The position numbers were made by a program, and so were the translations under genes. Below are positions 33,103-43,996 of a stretch of 64,000 nucleotides of DNA, one piece after another. The notes under the pieces were generated by a model. The model saw only the letters and a program-made list of their open reading frames with translations, was not told the DNA's origin and made no database searches. The DNA comes from Sordaria brevicollis (Eukaryota; Ascomycota; Sordariomycetes; Sordariales; Sordariaceae): contig JAUTDP010000007.1 of assembly GCA_033439795.1 (NCBI GenBank), positions 2,418,001-2,482,000 of the forward strand, given 5' to 3'. Every line of letters begins with the position of its first letter. Positions within the stretch are counted from its first letter, which is position 1.

Positions 33103-34414
33103 AATGCAAACTTTTGGTGAATCGAATGCCTGTTTGAGGTCGTAAAGGATCGGAAAAGGGTAAGATTAAAAGAATCGAAAAAAGTTTGTCGCTGTTACAC
33201 AGCGATTGGATGCGCGAGCGTCGTTTTGTGCTTTGCTGTCTTGAAGTGAAGAAGATTAGGTGATGCAATCATAGGGAAGTTTACAATTCCTGGCGGTGTT
33301 GCCGTTGCTAAGCTCCACCAAATTTTCCAGCACATGTTCAACCCTAACCCTCCTTTACGATTCGCCTGAACGTTTCGAACTTGGGCTTGTCGTGATCATA
33401 CTATAGCCGTACAGGAGCAACAAACTCAACTCAAACCTGGTAAACCAACACTACCCTTTGATGAACCTGAAGACTCCCTTCGAAATCTACAAGGCACCTA
33501 CGTATCTAACACCTTTATGTTCTGTGATGGAGCTTCCTGATTTAGATACCAAGTGTGATTACCGACCGACCTTGTACACGATTTGTTCAGAACGAGGTGA
33601 CATGGAAGGGCAATCACAAACGGCGCACCCAGTTCCCCCTTCCCAGCCGTCGACCAATGCGGTTAATCACTGCCAATCGAGCCCCAGCTGTTCGGATTCC
33701 CCAGACTTGTCAAAACCACAATGAAGATCGGGGGTCGGCATCCAGCGGCCTTGGTACACACACACTCCCGCCCTGTCAGCAATAACACTGCAATGTGCGC
33801 GTGGTATTGGAGGTTCTGGACAGTCTTTCGGTGCAATCCATATGAGGCGATTCCAGGCTGAAAGCTAGAAAAAAGCCTGGAAAATGCTGCACTCCCTTTT
33901 ATGCGGGAGACTCTTCACGGCCAATCACGAGTTTTCAGATGCTCATGCCAATTCCAGTTTTCTTGGGACCACAGAGACAAATGCCCGCCTTTTCTCCCTT
34001 CCCTCCCACCAGACCAGTCCAGCTGCCCTTTTCCGCCGTTCCAGTCGCTCGCCTGGCCAGCCTGCCGAGACCGTGACGCACGCAAACGCTCTTTCTCTTG
34101 AACGCTGTTGGCTCAATGGCAGAAATTTCGAGGTGAGGCGGGCGCGCCCCCCTGTTAGTGCAGGCCCCTAGGGGTAATTGTACATAATACCCAAGGTAAC
34201 AACCCCGGTCCAGGCCTGCCCAGAGATCCTCTTCGCTGCATCTGCAGAGTCCGGGCTCCATTTTATTTTAACTTCTGCTTCCCACAACTCCATTTCATTG
34301 TCCAGTCTCCAGAGTTCGACTTCCACTTCTTCCTCCGCACGCTCCCCAGCTACAGCTTTCTCCTCTTCTTTTTCTTGACACGAAAGCGCATCCCATCAAG
34401 TCTGCCCACCCTCA
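33103..34414. other. Divergent intergenic region between prp4 and the S6K-type kinase
   Basis: About 1.3 kb between divergent genes. It must hold the prp4 promoter (near 33.1-33.4 kb) and the kinase promoter and part of its leader (near 34.2-34.4 kb, with a pyrimidine-rich run at about 34285-34375). No gene was supported. Confidence 0.5.
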
Positions 34415-34552
34415 ATGCATATCGAGAAGACCGTCGACGACAATTCCACTTCCTTCTTCAAGTACCAGATGCGTGCGATTCCCAGCCATCAAGGACCCAG
34501 TTTGACCACCGAACACCGCGCCGACGCCCAGCGCCGCAGAGGCGAGCCTTGA
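34415..34552 (+). promoter_or_regulatory. Upstream ORF in the kinase leader
   Basis: An ATG-initiated 45-codon ORF lies 267 bp before the kinase start codon and ends at TGA before it. It begins MHIEKTVDDNSTSFFKYQMR. If it is in the mature leader, it would have to be translated or bypassed before the kinase ORF and could lower or condition its translation. No transcript data are available here. Conservation is unknown. Confidence 0.35.
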
Positions 34553-34681
34553 ATAAGAAGCCCGACAGAGGCTTTGGAGGATTGTGGTTGTTCAGCTGTA
34601 ACGAGAGTTATTTAGTTTTACGATCACAGCCTATATCACCAACACCGTTTCCCGAATAGTCTGTCAACGACTACGACCAAG

Positions 34682-36247
34682 ATGCTCAGATCCCCAGCTA
34701 CTCCCGCCCTCAAGACGGTGCGTGGCTTCCATGGCACACCGGCTGCATCTGGCGATGAGGATTCCGACTATTGCCTCTCGCCTGACCCTCGTAGGGTTTT
34801 GGCATCCAAGAGCAGCAGAAGTGCCCTCATGGTCGACGACATTGTTAGTGCCAATTGCAGCCCGGCTCTGAGACCTGTTCTCTCCCCCGCCATGAGCGGA
34901 ATCAGCATGCTACGGATGCACCAGGACATTCAGACCCTTAGCCTCGACACTGCTGCCTCTTCACGTGCAAACTCTATGACATCGAAGCTTGGACGCCGTG
35001 TCCTTTCTGGCGGCGTGGTCCGCCAAAACGGCTACAAGCGCAGCAACAGCAGCGGTACTAGTTCCGGAGACGAGACGGCATCTGTGGCCACCGAGAGCTA
35101 TGAAATCAACCTGGAGCACGATTTTGCCGTCGATGGGAGCATCACTACTACAATTGGGTCTACCGAAGCCGTGGAGATTGGCCCTGAGGGCAATGTTGCC
35201 CGCTCGAACAAGATGACCGCGGACGACTTTGAGCCCTTGCGATGCTTGGGCAAGGGAACATATGGCACTGTCCTGCTTGTGAAACAACGTACCACTGGTC
35301 GTTTGTTTGCGCAGAAGCAGTTCAAGAAGGCTTCCCTCGTCGTCCACAAGAAGTTGGTTGAGCAGACCAAGACAGAACGCCAGATTTTGGAGAGCGTCAA
35401 TCGACACCCTTTCGTGGTCAAGCTCTTCTACGCCTTCCAAGACCAGGAGAAGCTGTATCTCATTCTCGAATACGGCCAAGGCGGCGAGCTCTTCACCCAT
35501 CTGAATACCGAGAAGATGTTCTCAGAACCGACGGCTGCCTTTTACATGGCCGAAATGGTGCTTGCCCTATCACATCTTCATACCACTCTGGGTGTCGTCT
35601 ATCGAGACCTTAAGCCTGAGAACTGCCTGCTCGACTCCGAAGGTCACCTTCTTTTGACCGACTTTGGTCTTTCCAAGGTGGCGGTTGAGTCTGAGGAATG
35701 CAACTCCATGCTAGGTACTGTGGAGTACATGGCTCCCGAGGTTATTCAGGGCAAGAAATACGGCCGCTCAGTTGATTGGTGGTCCCTCGGTGCCCTTGGC
35801 TTTGACCTGATGACGGGCAACCCTCCGTTCCGCGGAGGGAACAACGCCAAGATTCAGGAGAACATTGTCAAGCAGAAGCTTATCCTGCCCTACTTCCTGA
35901 CCGCGGAAGCTAAGGATCTGTTGACGCGCTTGCTGCGCAAGGATCCTGCCAAGCGTTTGGGCTCAAACATGCCCAAGGATCTGGATACTATCAAGAAGCA
36001 TCGGTTCTTCCGCAAGATCGACTGGAAGAAGCTTGCGGCTCGCGAAATCGAGCCTCCGATCCAGCCCATGATTACGGACCCAGAGCTTGCGGAGAACTTT
36101 GCGCCCGAATTCACCGAACTTAGCCTCAGTCCCGTTGTCAGCCGCTTTGAAGAGCGGTATGCTGCCAAGGATGATATGTTTGGAGGCTTCAGCTTTGTTG
36201 CGTCGAACAGCCTCTTGGATGGCGATGGCTTCGGAATGCGCGTCTAG
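34682..36247 (+). CDS. AGC protein kinase, S6K/Psk1-like
   Basis: Single-exon ORF of 521 residues. Residues 1-180 are Ser/Thr-rich and probably disordered. The kinase domain starts near 184: Gly loop LGKGTYGTV (about 189-197), ATP lysine K212 in AQKQ, YRDLKPEN with catalytic D308, DFG at 326-328, activation segment SMLGTVEYMAPE, and KDPAKRLG. An AGC C-terminal extension follows, with a hydrophobic motif FGGFSF near the end whose Ser is the usual TORC target. The RD motif is YRD rather than HRD, which is common in AGC kinases. It resembles ribosomal S6 kinases such as fission yeast Psk1. It lacks the C2 domain of the Sch9-type kinase about 8 kb away. No PH or C1 domain was seen. Likely role: growth control downstream of TOR (inference). 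Confidence 0.88.
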   Translation: MLRSPATPALKTVRGFHGTPAASGDEDSDYCLSPDPRRVLASKSSRSALMVDDIVSANCSPALRPVLSPAMSGISMLRMHQDIQTLSLDTAASSRANSMTSKLGRRVLSGGVVRQNGYKRSNSSGTSSGDETASVATESYEINLEHDFAVDGSITTTIGSTEAVEIGPEGNVARSNKMTADDFEPLRCLGKGTYGTVLLVKQRTTGRLFAQKQFKKASLVVHKKLVEQTKTERQILESVNRHPFVVKLFYAFQDQEKLYLILEYGQGGELFTHLNTEKMFSEPTAAFYMAEMVLALSHLHTTLGVVYRDLKPENCLLDSEGHLLLTDFGLSKVAVESEECNSMLGTVEYMAPEVIQGKKYGRSVDWWSLGALGFDLMTGNPPFRGGNNAKIQENIVKQKLILPYFLTAEAKDLLTRLLRKDPAKRLGSNMPKDLDTIKKHRFFRKIDWKKLAAREIEPPIQPMITDPELAENFAPEFTELSLSPVVSRFEERYAAKDDMFGGFSFVASNSLLDGDGFGMRV

Positions 36248-38765
36248 ACTAACATGTTGTTATGTTGGGTTGGCAAAGAACATAAATTTTCGATATATTC
36301 TGATTGGGATCTAGACAGGATGATGGGTCAAAAAAGGAGGACATGCAACGTCACCATTATCCATGTTTTTGACAGGGTTTCAGGAGTTACGGACGGCATG
36401 GGGAAAGTGTTATTCAGCCGGTGCGCCATGAACCATGGCAAGGCATCCGCGCAAGTTTGGGAATGATGATGGACAGATATACCATCCTATAAGTTCAGTT
36501 GGTCTTTGGTTCGTTTCTTTCACCTTTTGATTCTTTATCGGTCTTTGAGCGTTCCATTCTACTATGGTCGAAGACAAATAGACAGCTCGGGCAGTAGACA
36601 TACAGGCTCGTCATTGGATACAAATACTCAGGCGAAGACAAGAATAAGAATGAAAGTTGGAGCGTGTCTTAAGACTATTTGTTATATCACCTTGGCGCAA
36701 AACTGTACTCATGAAGATACATTCCAACAGCATGTTGTTTTCAAAATGCATCGATATTTCCCCCACGGACGCGCGTCCTTTTTAACACTTCCGGTCAATG
36801 GTTTTTCACAACGCCAACAACAATGCACCCTACCGGTACTCAGCCACCACCATCGGCACTCGACACACACATCAGCACCCGCAGCTCTAGGCCGATAAGT
36901 TTCCAACCGTCCAACCCACAGAGGCCTCAAGACGCCGCCGAGACGGCCTGAGAACAAATCGGTCAACAACTCAACACTCGAAGACCGAAAAGGCCGCGCG
37001 GCTTATCGGGCTTTCATAATGCTTACCTTATCCAATGTTCTGCTTCCTCTGCTCTTGGCGGACAATTCCCCTTCGAAGGTCCGATCCGGCTCTTCAAGGA
37101 TGAACAATCACGCATATCTCTCTGAAAAGGAAAGAAGATAAGCAATGAGTGATGGGACGTCGTTACGGCAGTTGATATTAGATGATCGACGGGTATGTCA
37201 CTCTATCAGCCTGGAAACACTCTTCCAACAAGTCGACAACTGACGGATGGCTTTCTCTAGTGTCAAATACTTGCCTCCGTTCTCTCACGCCTTTCAGTTC
37301 CCGGTGGTCCTTTGTTATGCATCTCAGCCCTAGGAAGCTAGGTAGTTGGTTCTAGACCCTGGGGGTTCAAAGCCGATACCGGTTGTATACCACGTAGACG
37401 GCGCCTCCTCAACTTTGGACAACCTCGTTGCTGGTGTTGATAACTCAAAGAGACAACAGCAGCAAGTCATTCATTACTCTGTAAGTCCTTCGATCATCCA
37501 AAGATGAAGACTTACTCAGCGGATGTCAACAACCCATGAACTTCTCGCCTTGGGACAAATCCTCAATCAGCTTTCGACGATCTTCTTCTACTGGGCTGTG
37601 TGTGTGAAACCACGTCAGCTTTGGTAGGTATGTATGTATGCGCGGCCCGGTATCATACGGATTTCTTTCCGGTCGGTGGGTGGTGGTGAGTGGTGCGGCT
37701 GGCGCGCGGGCTGTGCCTCACTGTCCTGCGCCGTATAAGTGTGACCCTTCATTGGGATTGGTCAGGGCAAGCTTTTCAATGTTTCTCTTTTGGGACGATA
37801 AAGAGAACCAACGTACAAAACCTCGAAGTTCTGAAACACGGCTCAAAATAGTTACTGCTCTTGTGTAGCAAAGCAGTCCAAGGCCGCTCAGTCAGCGGTG
37901 TTTAGCGTTTGTGATCCCTTCCGGGTGCACCAGGAACTTGGGACCCTTGTTTGGGTGAGAAGGGGAAATTGCCTCGCTGGGACACGAGGGCTTGAGGTGG
38001 TGTTGTACATGCAGAGGTGTGCACGAACTGAGAACCTGACTTGACTTGTGGACTGAGAATTCCATGACAGGATCCAGATTCACTTCTCCACGTCTGTTCT
38101 GAGAGAACGGACTCTGCCAGGTGCGACAATCACAATGCAGTTGCATTCGCGTCCCAGGAATGATTTGAATGGCTTGGGCAAAGAACTGCAGCTGCCGTGG
38201 GCGTTGTTCGGTTCGCAAGCTCCTCCCAAGTCAGCCGTCAGCCATCAGCCATATAAGTATGTGCGACGGAACGCCCTGCATTCCCCAAGTCTTCTACAAG
38301 TCAACTTCCGCGCAAAATATGCGGCTGTTGTGACCGAGGCATGTACATCGGATGCCCAGTGATGGAAGTTCCCGAGGTGAGGAAAAGGAACGAAGAGGGA
38401 ACTCGGGTTGGCGGCGTCTTGCGTCTGCGGGCTGCTGACAAGCTATGTGCATGCGTATCTTTGTGCGGCGTTGGTGTTGTTTGAAACTCGCAGCTGGGCT
38501 GCTTCACATCCGAGTATATGGATAGCTTGCCGCCCCCGCCTCGCGCCCGTCATTGTCTCGGGACTTCAACGAAGTGACGGCTTTTTGTTCGAGTTGGTCA
38601 TCATCCAGATTCTCGTGTAACTGACCCAACACAAGCCTTCCTCTCGCTCGGGAACTCTCCTTGCCATTCTATACCCAATAGCTTTGTTCAGTTTTTTGGC
38701 AGCCCCTACCTCTATTGCCCTTTAACTTGGATAAACCCTTCGCACCCGTCTTATTGACCTGAACC
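36248..38765. other. Long intergenic region without supported genes
   Basis: 2.5 kb of ordinary base composition. ORFs such as 36506-36898 and 37892-38218 lack domains, good starts and splice support. A GGTTCAAAGCC motif near 37370 resembles a tRNA B-box, but no tRNA can be folded around it. Non-coding transcripts are possible. The start of the next gene's promoter presumably lies near 38.5-38.76 kb. Confidence 0.45.
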
Positions 38766-40245
38766 ATGAAGGACATCCGTGGGTTGTTGCTGGCCTCAGG
38801 GTTGACTAGTAGGTCTAATCCCAACTTGATCACATCTTCCTTTCCACAGATGATCTGACAATGATGGCGGGTATAAAGCCGTAGGGGCTGAAATCATTGT
38901 CCGCGATACCACGCCCAGGTACTGCGCAAATGGTGCTAGCGATGTTTGCTTCCGTTTTGGCATCCCCAAGTCATCCGCCGACTCGGGATCCGGCAATATC
39001 TATTTCCAAATCCAAGCACCATCGACATACTCATGGGTAGCACTCGGCACGGGCGATCAGATGTCGGGGTCTAACATGTTCGTCATGTACCAAGATGGGT
39101 CGGGTAACCTCACATTATCACCCCGTTTAGGCACCGGACACACGATGCCAAAGGAGGACACTAGCTCGACGGCAGCCAAGTTAGGACTACTCGCTGGCAG
39201 TGGAGTGGTAAATGGCATCATGACAGCCAATGTGGTCTGCCCCAACTGTGAAAGTTGGGACGGGGGCTCGGGTTCGTTGAGCCTGACGGACACTGCGTCA
39301 AATTGGATTGCCGCGTGGAAGTCGGGATCCTCTCTGGCAACCACGAGCAAGAGCGCGAGCATCAGTCAGCATGACGACCACGACCAGTTCCAACTCGATC
39401 TCACCAAGGCCACGGTGTCTTCCGATAGCAACCCTTTCCTCGAAGAAGACAATGCAAACCCGGGAACCGGAAATGGAGGCGGAAGCGGAGGCGGAAGCAG
39501 TGGCGGCGGAGGTGGCAACGACGATCCTGAAGTTGTTGCAGGACCCGGAAACCCGTTCGCGCCCATTGCCGGCGGTAGGCGTAGGGATGCGGCTTTGATT
39601 GCCCACTCTGTCATCATGACTGCCACCTTTGCGGCGCTCTACCCCTTGGGTTCGATGCTCATGCCTCTGACCGGCAGTTGGATTGCCCACGCGATTTGGC
39701 AATCCGTTGCCTTCATAATGATGTGGGTTGGATTCGGCCTCGGTATCCGTGTAGCACAGGACAGAAATATGGTAAGTGAATCGCTGGCTCTTGCGAAAAA
39801 AAAAAACTCGCAGGTTGATAAACAGCTGCTAACACGGTTGGGGGGGTAGCTCTTCAACAATACACACACCAAGCTCGGAGCAGCTGTTGTGGTCCTCCTC
39901 CTCATCCAGCCAGTCCTCGGAATCCTGCACCACAATTACTTCCTTAAGCATCGCGAACGCGGTGCAATCAGCTATGCTCACATCTGGTGGGGTCGTATTC
40001 TCCTTACTCTCGCCGTCATCAACGGTGGTCTTGGGCTAAAACTCGCCAATGCGGGTAACTCGGCCGTTGTCGCCTATGCCATAATTGCTGCCGTCTGTTT
40101 CGGAATCTATGCCATTGTCAAGTCATGGGCAGTTGTCCGCCGCGGCCGTCAAAGTGGTCCTCACTTCCGGAAGGGTGACAACTTCACTCATCAACAGCGA
40201 TATTCAGTTGGTCGACAGCCATATAGGCCCAGAAACCGGGTATAA
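38766..40245 (+). CDS. DOMON cytochrome plus cytochrome b561 membrane protein
   Basis: Three exons: 38766-38808, about 38879-39771, and 39850-40245, giving about 443 residues. A short N-terminal hydrophobic stretch could be a signal peptide. Residues about 20-210 form a DOMON/CDH-type cytochrome domain (RYCANGASDVCFRFG, TYSWVALGTGDQMSGSNMFV, NGIMTANVVCPNC). A Gly/Ser-rich linker follows, then b561-like transmembrane helices with paired histidines (AHSVIMTATFAALYPLGSML, GILHHNYFLKH, SYAHIWWGR). The layout matches fungal iron-reductase or CDH-like cytochrome proteins that carry electrons across the plasma membrane. The intron 1 acceptor is uncertain: AAAG at 38878 or GTAG at 38884 both keep frame. 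I prefer the first because it yields a better signal peptide. Intron 2 ends GGGGTAG after a GCTAAC branch point. Confidence 0.82.
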
Positions 40246-41074
40246 ACGAGAGACAGACAGCGAGAGGTGCAAACATGAATATGTCGGCCTCGGGACAAGG
40301 CGTTTAGGATGGTCCGCGGCTCGATTGGCTGTTGGCTTGGGAATATGCCATGATTTGAAAGATACTACCTGGAGGAAGTTTAGGAGTCTATTTGATGAAG
40401 AGATGGGATGATTGGGTTATCAGATAGTAATCTGATACCATTCCGTCATGGTGATTGTGATCGTGGCTGGCGCGAATCCAATCGTCTAGCTGTGGGCAAG
40501 GTGCTATAGAGAAACAGCTCAACAACTACGATAGTACGTCGACAAATATCCAAACTTTATGATGAAACACAAAGCTAGGTTGGTTGAGGTTCCAGTGATG
40601 ACAACAGAAACAAAAGTGAAAGTCATGTCAAACTACTTCTAGAAGAGTGGAGACTGGGGATGTCCCCACTCACCTCCCGGACTTCTCCTCATCCAAGTCG
40701 AAGGCTTGAAGTCCTGCCTTCGAACACTTGATGTTGAGAACTCTGCCACCACCGTTGAAAAGCAGATTTGTATCATAATCTCACTTGGTCGAACACTCAG
40801 CTAGAACAATTCTGTAAATATCGTTACCCATGAATCATGGTGAGACTATGTAAGGCCAGGTAGACTTCATGCATCACGTGACTGTATCCGACGTTTGTAC
40901 CTGCCATGAGCTGTGGGAGGGGTGAAAGGACGTCCGTGCACGCCGGACCCGAGAACCTCCAATGGATGTCCAACCGGGATATTTTGAAAAGTCTCGCAAG
41001 CAACGACCTCCACCGTGACCTTCAGTTCGCTACCTCTCCTCGCAGCGTCACGCATCTCGCCCAGCACATTCAAA
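40246..41074. other. Intergenic region upstream of ATP synthase subunit h
   Basis: About 830 bp between two plus-strand genes, containing the 3' UTR of the b561 gene and the promoter of atp14. The ORF on the minus strand at 40867-41181 is antisense overlap with no features. Confidence 0.5.
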
Positions 41075-42035
41075 ATGCTCTCCCGGACTTCGGTATGTCT
41101 TTTTTCCTGGGCGACTGCCGCAATGGGTGCCGGGTCGCAGCTCGAAGAAACCGAAACACCAAGGCTGGCCGACAGCAGCAATCGGAATCGGGGACAATGA
41201 GCTAATCAACGCACAGAGCGCCCGCCAGGCCGTCGCGGCCGTTGCCCGCCTTGCCCGCCCCCAGATGAGGACTTTCATCGCGCCCACCGTCTCGCGGAGA
41301 GGTAGGTCCCTTTCTCTCTTGTACCCAAACATTGTACACCCTCGGGTCGACGGATAGGTTGGATAGCTCCGGGCATGGACGACGACGACGACTAGCATAC
41401 CATACGGTCACGATTCCTCGACGACGACTCGACGAAACCTACCGGGAGAGCTCGGCTGCGACATGCGACTAGGTTGTGCCGAAGGACTACGACGACTCAT
41501 TTACCTCGATACCTAATCGATGCATACTACTGCTAGCGATTCGATTATACGAGCACTCGGTCTCCTAGTACAAGCCTCGCGATTCGGTTTTTTTGCTCCG
41601 TCATCGATATCTCCTACAACCTCGCCGCACATCGTCCGACAGCTTGTCCAACCTCTCGGTGCCCCGTTAATAACTAGCCGACCTGTCCATCCGCCCACCC
41701 GTCTCGCTCGCCGTCCGTTCATGCGCTCTTGGTTCTGACATCATGTGTCCCTTTTCTTCTTTCTAGCCGACTTCGTCCAGGAGCTCTACCTCAAGGAGCT
41801 CAAGGCCTACAAGCCCACCCCCATCAAGGAGTCCGATGCCGTCGGCCAGGTTGCCACTTTCTCCCTCCCCAAGACCCCCAAGTCCCCCGAGGAGGCCGAC
41901 CTCGCCTCCAGCTTGAAGGAGTACGAGAACATGGCCGTTGAGGTTGAGGGCCAGGAGGGCGCTGATGCCTCTGCCCCCGCCGCCGTTGTCGAGGACTGGC
42001 TCGTTGAGGAGGAGGAGGAGGAGGCTCACCACTAA
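41075..42035 (+). CDS. atp14: Mitochondrial ATP synthase subunit h
   Basis: Three exons, 41075-41092, 41217-41301 and 41767-42035, giving 123 residues. The joined start MLSRTSSARQAVAAVARLAR continues PQMRTFIAPTVSRR, a basic, Arg-rich mitochondrial presequence. The mature part begins ADFVQELYLKELKAYKPTPI and contains TFSLPKTPKSPEEADLASSL, the conserved Atp14 core, with an acidic tail (VEEEEEEAHH). Subunit h is part of the peripheral stalk of the F1Fo ATP synthase. The first coding exon is only 18 nt. Its acceptor follows a GCTAATCAAC branch site. Intron 2 is unusually long for this genome (465 nt). Upstream Met codons in other frames were rejected because they break the presequence. Confidence 0.9.
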
Positions 42036-43996
42036 GCGGCTTGTCGTTGTCTCGTCTCGTTCGGTACTCGCTCGGTCACTTCACTCCCGATCATCATCCA
42101 ATCCAGACATTCAGACATCGTTTAGACTCAGTCTCTCCGAAATAGACACGAATTCGAGATGTTGAGGAAAGAACAAGAAAGGAAACCACGGCCAAGATAT
42201 GCAGAGGCGCTGCGATCGATCGATATACCTACTGGCAGTCAATCAGCCATATCCATCAACCTGTCCGTCTCGGTTTACCCCCATGTCCGGATCGCCCCAT
42301 TCTTCCAACCTCTCTTCTCTCACGCCTTCGCTCCACCGAGGAAGGAAGAACCAGTCGATTTGGGTATGATGTTGTGTTTGCGTATGTTTCTGCATGGCGT
42401 CAGAAGACTGGGAGAAGGGGTGATTTCGCCCGATATTGGATGAACGACCCAGCGTTGTGTGTGCGTGTGTGTGTAGAGGAATAACCTCCCTGTGTATAAT
42501 TTCGATTCCACAATATCAAAGCAGCCATGTGTCCACCGACACGCGGTCCCAAGTGAAAACATCTCTCTCTTCTTCTGATCTCGTATACTTTTTGTTTTTA
42601 CTTATCAGGCCAATCCGTTTCGATTGATTGCGTTAGACGCGCCACCAGCTAGAGACCACTCTCCCCTTTGCTTGATTATCTTTTCAGTAACCCTTCCGCC
42701 AGTTCTTTCTTACCTCTAGGTTGAGTCAGGACAGCCATGGAACTGGTTACGTGGCGGTGTAACCAAAATTCCGTTTCTCCGCTCATGTGCTTCCCTTATA
42801 GATACCAATTCTCTGCACATAACTTTGAAAGCATGGAAAGCAGCTTTTCATACTGGTGGTCTCATGAGACAGTTCATATTTGCGTTTGACGTGTGAACTT
42901 GAGGCAAAGGGGTTCATTACTTCAGTTTGGTAGTGTTCATGCTATCTCTTTATCGTTCAGCGCTCGACCTAAAAATCAACACTCCCAAACTACCTATCTA
43001 CACATCCATCATCGATGATGCTCTTCCACAGTATTTCACTTGCTTTCTCTCTCGAGTCACTCATTATTTCTATTTCCTTGTTCACCCGCCACGCCATGAC
43101 TAGGTATTACTTCAGACTTCATCACCTACGTAGTTTCCTTCACTTGCTATAAACGCTGCTAGAGTAGTCTTCCCCCACGACCGACGAATACACGCATTGG
43201 GTGACCTGACTGAGAAGAACTTTTTTCGTCGTGATCCAATCCAGTATCAGTACCTCCCTCGTTGTTCAGGTATTCTGACGAACCCCCATGATGCATGTAT
43301 TCACTACTCATCGTTCAGATAACGCTATGTTTACTGTGAAAAAACATGATTCAAACTTCTCTCCCCACATCCTCACTTTCATCCTCTCACTCACCCCATG
43401 GCCGTAGTACGTATGTGTGCTGGTTAGTGTGTGCGTTGATAGACATTCCAAGGCGCCCGTCTCCTACTAGAACCTCCTGTTCACCTCCAAGAAGTCGAAA
43501 CAAAAAACAAAAGCTTTTGGGAGAAGAGCAAAACAAATAGAACACAAAGAAGCACAATGGCCAGACGCAAGAACCAGACTCCTCACCTACAACTAATCCT
43601 CGGAACATCTTCCCTTTTCTTGCTTAATCATTGTGTGCAGATGCAAATCGCGAGGAAACACCCAATCAAAAACCACCATTAACGCCGTGCCGGAAGTGTG
43701 CTGCCGTTCAATTACAAACCAAAAATGACCCCAGTAAAGATACCGATTGTGTGGTGTGTGTATGTGTGAACCGCCTTTTGAATTTTAAATGCATGTGTTT
43801 GCCATCATGGTCTTGCTCGTTGAAAAGTCATCAACACAAAGAAAAGACTAATCTTCTTTCTTTCTCTCTTATACCGCTACCATATCTGAAGACCAAGGGA
43901 TGAAAAAGGGGGGTAATACATCGAAGCCAAACAACAAGACAGAAAACAACAACTCTGCCGCAACATGAAAGGGAGAGTTGCGCGTCATGGCCCTAT
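42036..43996. other. Intergenic region between atp14 and the Sch9-type kinase (convergent)
   Basis: About 2 kb between two convergent stop codons, so it should hold both 3' UTRs. It includes a GT-rich microsatellite near 42455-42475. ORFs at 42159-42443 and 43631-43903 have no supporting features. Confidence 0.45.

Noticed and set aside
37300..37400. Possible tRNA gene (GGTTCAAAGCC B-box and TAGGTAGTTGG A-box-like motif)
   Set aside because: The two boxes are too close and no acceptor stem pairs. No cloverleaf could be drawn.
42455..42480. GT microsatellite as a regulatory Z-DNA element
   Set aside because: Short, imperfect repeat in a convergent 3' region, with no support for a function.
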